A DNA stretch of 64,000 nt, taken from Macrotis lagotis (lineage: Eukaryota; Chordata; Mammalia; Peramelemorphia; Peramelidae). The DNA is taken from contig NC_133666.1 of assembly GCF_037893015.1 (NCBI RefSeq), positions 654,919,276 through 654,983,275 on the forward strand. Direction: 5' to 3'. Below are positions 57,715-64,000 of the stretch, piece by piece. Position 1 is the stretch's first letter, and every line of letters starts with the position of its first letter. The notes below the pieces were generated by a model. It saw only the letters and a program-made list of their open reading frames with translations. It was not told the DNA's origin and made no database searches. The position numbers were made by a program, and so were the translations under genes.

Positions 57715-59165
57715 TACTTTAAATAAAATTTCTCTTTCTAGCTCTTGCTGCTGTATCTTGCTAGTAATATATAGAAATGTTGAGGATTTATGAGGGTTTA
57801 TTTTATATCCTGAGACTTTGCTAAAGTTATTAACTTGTTTCTAGTAATTTTTTAGCTAAATTTTTAGGATTCTCTAGGCATACCATCATGTCATCTGCAA
57901 AAAGTGAGAGTTCGGTTTTTTCCTTCCCAATTCTAATTCCTTCAATTTCTTTTTCTTCTTTTATTTCTGTAGCTAACATTTCTAATACAATATTGAATAG
58001 TAGTGGTGATAACGGGCATCCTTGTTTCGCCCCGATCTTATTGGGAATGCCTCTAACTTATCCCCATTGCATGTAATGCTTGTCGACGATTTCAGATAGA
58101 TACAGCTTATCATTCTAAGGAATAATCCATTTATTCCTATGTTCTCTAGAGTTTTTAGTAGGATGAGCACTATATTTTGTGAAAGGTTTTTTCAGTGTCT
58201 ATTGAGATAATCATCTAATTTTTGTTAGGTTTGTTATTAATATGGTCAATTATACCAACAGTTTTCCTAAATATTGAACCAATCCTGCATTCCTGGGATA
58301 AATTCTGCTTAGTCATAGAGTATTATCCTAGTGATAACTGCCGTAATCACTTTGCTAAGATTTTATTTAAGATTTTTACATCCACATTCATTAGGGAAAT
58401 TCGTCTATTATTTTCTTTCTGTGTTTTGACTCTTCCTGGTTTAAGCATCAGCACCATAATGGTGTCATAGAAAGAATTAGGCAGAGTTCCATCTTCACCT
58501 ATTTTTCCAAAGAGTTTATATAGAATTGGAACCAATTGTTCCTTAAATGCTTGATAGGATTCACTTGTGAATCCATCTGCCTTGGAGATTTTTTCTTAGG
58601 GAGTTCAATGATAGCTGGTGGAATTTCTTTTTATGAGCTAGGGTTTAGGTATTTAATTTCCTCTTCATTTTATCTGAGCAACTTATATTTTTGTATATAT
58701 TCATCCATTTCACTTAGATTATCCAATTTATTTGCATATAGTTGGGCAAAATAGTTCCAAATTATTATTTTAATTTCCTCCTCACTGGTAGTGAGTTCAT
58801 CTTTTTTATTTATGATACTAGTAATTCAGTTTTCTTCTTTTTTTTAATCAAATTAACCAAAGGTTTATCAATTTTATTGTTTTTTTTTCAAGAAAACCAT
58901 CTTGGTTTTATTTATTAATTCAATAATTTTCTTGCTTCCAATTTTATTAATTTATCCTTTAATTTTTAGAATTTCTAATTTGGTATTTAATTGGGGGGTT
59001 TTAATTTGTTTTCTCTAATTTTTTTAATTGCATGCTTAGTTCATTGATCTTCTCCTTCTCTATTTTATTCATGTAAACAGTTAAAGATAAAATACATACC
59101 CTAATAACTTCCTTGGTTGTATCCCATAAGTTTTGGTATGTTGTCTCATTATTGTCATTATCTGT
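57715..59165 (-). mobile_element. L1 ORF2 reverse transcriptase region, antisense
   Basis: The FADDMMVC catalytic box is encoded near 57902-57880. [20 protein letters not shown] (58535-58347) equals the L1 KPGKD...ENYRPISLMN motif. Stops and frameshifts occur in between. It ends at the GGTATGTTGTCTCATTATTG block (59160). Confidence 0.8.
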
Positions 59166-60525
59166 GGGTTGCTCTGCTGACTCTTGCTTCAGGTTCTCAC
59201 CACTTGGCTGCTCTGAAGCGGGTGCTCGCTCTACACTCTCTCTGGTGCGTCAGAGTTTTCTCATCATCCCTTCCAGCTGTGATTCATATTAGTTCTGAGG
59301 GAAAGCCAAGAGACCTTAGCACAGTACCTGGCTTCTCTCTGACCTCTTGGCCAGAATCTAATTGTATTTCTTCATCTAGCAAATTGTTGCATTTTGTTTT
59401 CTTGCCCTTGTCCTTCTTTCATTCATTACTCTACAAACCATTCACATTTAGGATTAAATGGAGACCTAAACTTATCTAATCTTAACTAAATTTAACTTAT
59501 CTCCATCTATTTCTTTTGCATTGAATTTAATATCATTCTTCTTTTAAGTCAACATTTTGTCTCTGAGATGAATTTTACTTACAGATCTATAAAATATATT
59601 ATATATAAAGTACACATATAACATATATTATATCTTATTCTCATAGGCTTTATTTGCATTGCCCCTACCCACTCCCATTTACCCACCTATCCTAAGTTAA
59701 TCACGGAAGGTCCTGGATGCCTATCAATTCTTGTTCATTTCTCATTATTTATTTTTATATAACTTTTTATTTACTTCAAATCTTCTTTTGGCTCTTCTGT
59801 TTCTCCATTCAACTAAGCCTGTGGTTCAAAACTTTGTCTTCTTTCCTAACCCTAATTCCTTCTCCACCAATCTCTCAATTTAAGTGGCATTCAGTTGTGA
59901 TATCCCTTTTAAGAAGTTTTCCTTTTCTCCCCTCCTCTTCTCTCTTCCCTTTTAATTTATTCTGAATTCTATTATTCAATTCATGGGATATGCTTTACTT
60001 GCACCTTCTTTATTCTCTAAGTTTTCCTCATGAGAATAGAATTTCTGAAGTGTTACATTCAAACGCCCTCCTCTATCGTATTTTTGTGTTGTTCCATTGA
60101 TTAATTTTAGAGATTAGTCTTAGAACTTCTTAGAACTATCAGTTCATGAAAGTCACTTGGTCAAATTGGTGGTGTCATGTCCACCATGGGAATATTTGTT
60201 AATGGCACCTTTCCTTTCCTCTGGAGGAGCAAGATTCCCCATCTTTCTAATACTCTATGTCTGCCCCTCCCCTGCATTGTTTTTGTTTTATTTTTCCTAC
60301 AGCCCCAATTCTTGTTATCTAGCCTAAAGAAATAATTATTAATCCTCTGTTCAGTCATACACTATACAGAAGTAAATCTCCAGTTCCTACTTCCTACTCC
60401 CCATTTGCTCAACTCTTCCCATTGTCACCCCTTTAATAAAATATATTGTTTCACACATAGGAGACCGGGGGATTTATTCCAAATTAATTCAGCTCTTTCT
60501 TTTTTTTATTTTTTTTCAGTTTTCC
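59166..60525. other. Pyrimidine-rich unassigned DNA
   Basis: Possibly the antisense of a further L1 part, but no motif is recognised. A 120-codon plus ORF (59117-59479) starts within the L1 relic and has no domain. Confidence 0.4.
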
Positions 60526-60529
60526 TTAA

Positions 60530-60840
60530 TTGAATATTTATTTTAATTGTCATACCTATGATCTTCAGGCATGGTTAAAGCACTGGGGATAGAGAGAAAG
60601 ACAAAAATGCAACATCCCCTACCTTCAAGGAGTTTATATTCTATTGATGGAGGTAACAGATATATAAAAACAAATTTATGGAGATTCTTTTTCAATATGA
60701 GAGTATGAGCAGTAAGAGAAGATAAACAAACATTTGAGAAGTGCCTGCTATGAGATGACACTATGCTACTAGAGATACAAAGACAAAAGTGAAATCATTC
60801 CTGCCCTCAAGGAGATTCCATACTATCCAACTTGGAAAGA
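60530..60840 (-). mobile_element. L2 3' ends, antisense
   Basis: ACCTTCAAGGAGTTTATATT and again CCTGCCCTCAAGGAGATTCC, with GTGCCTGCTATGAGATGACA: two overlapping 3'-end pieces. Confidence 0.55.
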
Positions 60841-60859
60841 ACATTTAAAGAATTTCTTG

Positions 60860-61800
60860 CCAAGGTGGCTACTTCAACAAGAGTCAGATGTCCCAGCTCT
60901 TACATACCTACTCTAGGAAAACTCCCACTTTTATTCCAGACCTAATAATGATCAAGAAATCCAAATGAGAAATAACAGTAAGAAATTTCTTCCATGCCAA
61001 AAAAGAAAAAATCAACTAGGCCTCATCTAGAAAAGTCAGTACTAGTACAGGATAGCCTCCTAGGAAGACCAGTAATGGTAGGGGACATGCTCAGCCTACT
61101 GGAAGTAGCCACTGTAATAAAAACAGGAAACCTGGAACTAAGCTGGAGAAATAAGTAAATCAAAGAAAAATGCAACCAGTAGAAAACAATTTTTTTTTGC
61201 AAATTTAACTTCATCTGTACACAGAGACTCAAAGGAAAAAATTGATTTTTCCACAAAGACTACAGAGATAATTAGGAGAAATGAAGCAAGAAGAAAACAA
61301 AATGAAATGGAAGTCTTTTAGGAAGTCACTGGAAGTAAAATAAATAGAAAGTGGTTAAATCCTTCCCAAGAAATAGAATCCCATAAAACTTAGAGTGAGC
61401 AAAATTCAATGATTCCATGAGATAGTGGGAAATAATAGAACAAAATTAAAGGATTGATAAAATAGAAGAAAATGTACGTTATATGATACTACAAACAAAA
61501 CCAAAAAACTGTCTTGGTAAATAGATTATGGGAGAGATTATCTGAGAAAAATCCATCTCCCTGAAAACCATGATTTAAAAAAATGCCTAAAAACTATTTT
61601 AAGAAATCATAAATTGCAACTGGCCAGTTCTATTCAAACAGAAGGCAAAGTAAAGATAGATTCTAGTGATCATCTCATGAAAGGAAACCCAAGAGGAAAA
61701 GTTCCAGGAATATCATATATAATCTAGAGCTCCCACATCCAGGAAAAAAATTCTCTATCTAGAAAGAGCACAAATAAGCAAACCAGTTTTGAAAATAATA
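60860..61800 (+). mobile_element. Decayed L1 ORF1 of another marsupial family
   Basis: GATTGATAAAATAGAAGAAA, TACAAACAAAACCAAAAAAC, AACCATGATTTAAAAAAATG and CCCAAGAGGAAAAGTTCCAG follow the L1 ORF1 coiled-coil to RRM order as I recall it. No long frame survives. Confidence 0.5.
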
Positions 61801-61804
61801 TGTA

Positions 61805-61808
<4 letters not shown>

Positions 61809-61860
<52 letters not shown>

Positions 61861-61882
61861 TATATATGTATGTATGTATTTA
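61809..61882. repeat. (CT)n then (TATG)n microsatellite
   Basis: About 24 CT units, then TATATA and GTAT units. Confidence 0.93.
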
Positions 61883-61884
61883 CA

Positions 61885-62215
61885 CATGTGATGCTTGTCT
61901 TTTGTTCTCAAAGAAGACCATGACATCAGGGAGGCGATGCCATGACGTGCAAGTGTTTTCCATTTGAGTGTTGGGGTGGGGGTGGGGGGGGCTATGCCAA
62001 GTCACCAACTTTACTTTCTCCTCCTTAGTCATCTGCATCCACTGACCAGATAAGGATCAGGACAACTGGAGATAGCCCTGAATGTGAGGCAATCAGGGTT
62101 AAGTGACTTGCCCAAGGTCACACAGATAGGCAAGTGTCTGAGGCAGGATTTCAACTCAGTTCTTCCTGACTGCAGGGCCAGGGCTCTTATCCATTGTATC
62201 ATCTAGCTGCCCTGG
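61885..62215 (-). mobile_element. Long SINE with RTE-type tail, antisense
   Basis: TTTGTTCTCAAAGAAGACCA (tail) through TTGTATCATCTAGCTGCCC (head); interrupted only by a G-run near 61975-61992. Confidence 0.8.
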
Positions 62216-62219
62216 AGAA

Positions 62220-62950
62220 GGGCAGTTAGAAAAATTGAACTAGAATCAAGGAAAGTGATTTGGGTTGCATATATAGAGATCTGGGAGACAATTGTCAGAA
62301 AATTATTGGATGCATGGAAGCAAATAGCCCAAACAAGGGATATGGTGTCATAAAAACAAAGACAGAGAAAGTTCTTTAGGAAGTTGTTGCGAGGATAAAA
62401 TAAAATATTTTTGGTATAGTGCCTGACAGCTAGTAAGCACATGAAGTGCTTATTTCCTTCCTTCTTTCCAGGAAACCTATGATCCCTAAGTCATTTTTGA
62501 GCTTCCCATCTTTGAAGTCAGGAAGACTTATTCTTGTCAAATGTTCTTTTTTTATTCTAAATTTAAATTTTCTTCCCTCCCCAGAACATTTCCATACACT
62601 CAACAAGTTGCAAAAATTAGATTCCATATGAAGCTATGAGTCTCCATTTCACCATGTCAAAGAAAAATGTTAATATTGTTCTCTGAATTTTAGGCAAGTC
62701 TACCAGAAATATTATTTAATTTAATATTATTCTAGATTCAAACTTGCCTAGTGTAGTAGAGAGATGTCCAAAATGTCTTTCAGAATATTTCTCTATCCCA
62801 AGGTGGGAGCAGTGGGATCACAACTTTGAATGGAAAAGAGAACAGTACCCTTAGGAGGATCACCCAATCTCTTCAAGTGGGTGGGGAAAGAACTCATTTG
62901 ATTTAGAAAAGAGCTAAATTTGGTTATCATTCACATTCCATTTCCCATAA
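62220..62950. other. No gene recognised
   Basis: Small ORFs only, no recognised repeat. Confidence 0.35.
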
Positions 62951-62954
62951 TCCA

Positions 62955-63197
62955 TTAAGGAAACTAAGTGGATAGAACATAGGAACTGAAATTAGGAAGA
63001 TGTGAGTTCAAATCTTTCCTCAGACACTTTCTGGTTGTGTGACCCTTGGCAAGTAATTTATTCTGCCTCAATTTCCTTAACTGAAGAGTGGGAAGCATTA
63101 TAACATCTAACTACCTCTAATAAGATTGTTATGAGGCTCTAATAATATAATATTTGTAAAGCATCTGATACATAGTACATGTTACATAAATATTTTT
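62955..63197 (+). mobile_element. MIR/CORE-SINE
   Basis: GTGGATAGAACATAGGAACT, TTGTGTGACCCTTGGCAAGT, CTCAATTTCCTTAACTGAAG, GTAAAGCATCTGATACATAG. Confidence 0.78.
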
Positions 63198-63394
63198 CCC
63201 TTCTTTTTTCCTGAAGAAAGGCTTAGCTGTTATTCTTCCCACTTGCCTTAAGCAAGAAGTCTGGAAAAGGTTTTAGGCTGGAGAAAATATTTTCAGTTGA
63301 ACTAGAAAGAGGTTTTTAAATATACTTCCACAACACCGTTTTCTTTTTAAAGAAGGGTATATATAATAGAAGAAGTAATGTATATATGTAAATA

Positions 63395-63640
63395 TGGATA
63401 GTTAGCTGACACAGTGGGTAAAGTGATGGCCTCAGGAGGAGCTGAGTTCAGATGTGAACTCCCCGCTCTCATGAATACTCGCCTAGTTGAGGATCAGGGC
63501 CGAATAGCTCAATCTACTTGTTCCCCTTGACTATATTCTCTTGACTCAAACAATCAAAAGGTATTTATTAAGTGTACTAAAGATAAAAATAAAATAGTCC
63601 CTGCCCTCAAGAAACGTGACTTCTTAAGGGGGAAATAACA
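63395..63640. mobile_element. SINE head fragment (+) and L2 3'-end scrap (-)
   Basis: TAGTTAGCTGACACAGTGGG at 63397 is a SINE head; AAAGGTATTTATTAAGTGTA at 63557 and CCTGCCCTCAAGAAACGTGA are L2 3' end in antisense. Confidence 0.45.
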
Positions 63641-63838
63641 ATATTGGTTTGTTGGAGCTGTTGGTATCTGAGGGAGTGTTGCTCTATAAAGATCAAACTA
63701 AATCAATTTGATTTCCCAATTGAGGGTGGTGGGTGATTTCTAGTCAACCTCGGGTGCTAAAATCCCTGTAAAGAGGACAATGGGAGTTTGGTGATGAAAT
63801 GTGAGACCAAAGATTTCTTGCAAAAAGAATATCTTTTT

Positions 63839-63994
63839 GGGCAGCTAGGTGGCGTAGTGGATAAAGCACCGGCCCTGGAGTCAGGAGTACCTGGGTTCAA
63901 ATCCGATCTCAGACACTTAATAATGACCTAGCTGTGTGGCCTTGGGCAAGCCACTTAACCCCATTTGCCTTGCAAAAATCTAAAAAAAAAAAAA
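63839..63994 (+). mobile_element. tRNA-derived SINE, near consensus
   Basis: GGGCAGCTAGGTGGCGTAGT through CTTGCAAAAATCTAAAAAAA. The left flank AAAGAATAT recurs at the window's right edge, so the duplication continues outside. Confidence 0.92.
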
Positions 63995-64000
63995 GAATAT

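Overview
This is a stretch of mammalian nuclear DNA, most likely from an Australian marsupial. The case rests on repeats. A tRNA-derived SINE is present in many copies; its head reads GGCAGCTAGGTGGYGCAGTGG and its tail CTTGCAAAAACCTAAAAAA, a type I know from dasyurid and other Australidelphian genomes. It sits among MIR/CORE-SINEs, L2, RTE and marsupial-type L1. Family names here come from memory of consensus sequences, not from a search, and the species cannot be fixed from the sequence.

Only one cellular gene is recognisable. It is an orthologue of CLEC4G (LSECtin, a type II membrane C-type lectin) on the minus strand at about 10987-15698. Eight exons were reconstructed: cytoplasmic tail, membrane anchor, three stalk exons and three lectin-domain exons. 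All have consensus splice edges and compatible phases, and an AATAAA lies 45 bases past the stop. Two exons carry in-frame TGA codons (stalk exon 4 and lectin exon 7), so this copy looks like a recent pseudogene or null allele. A 3.2 kb L1-derived element with an 8-base target-site duplication sits about 170 bases upstream of the start codon, on the same strand.

The rest is transposon-derived or unassigned. 0-10.5 kb: SINEs, L2 and RTE relics. 15.9-19.1 kb (minus) and 22.5-25.7 kb (plus): two ORF1-only 'half-L1' elements in inverted orientation, sharing a SINE-like module in the 3' region. 25.7-30.3 kb: AT-rich DNA ending in a possible LTR. 30.3-40 kb: mostly unassigned, with a local duplication. 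41-44 kb: two abutting L1 3' ends. 46.8-48.4 kb: an L1 ORF2 fragment, a Ty3/gypsy-type integrase fossil and a SINE nested in a MIR. 52.5-54.1 kb: SINE and antisense L2 with a 184-codon open frame. 55.6-62.2 kb: L1 ORF2 and ORF1 relics and SINEs. No rRNA, functional tRNA, CRISPR or operon-like feature was seen. No multi-gene system was found; the interest lies in the decayed lectin gene, the element at its promoter, the half-L1 pair and the integrase fossil.
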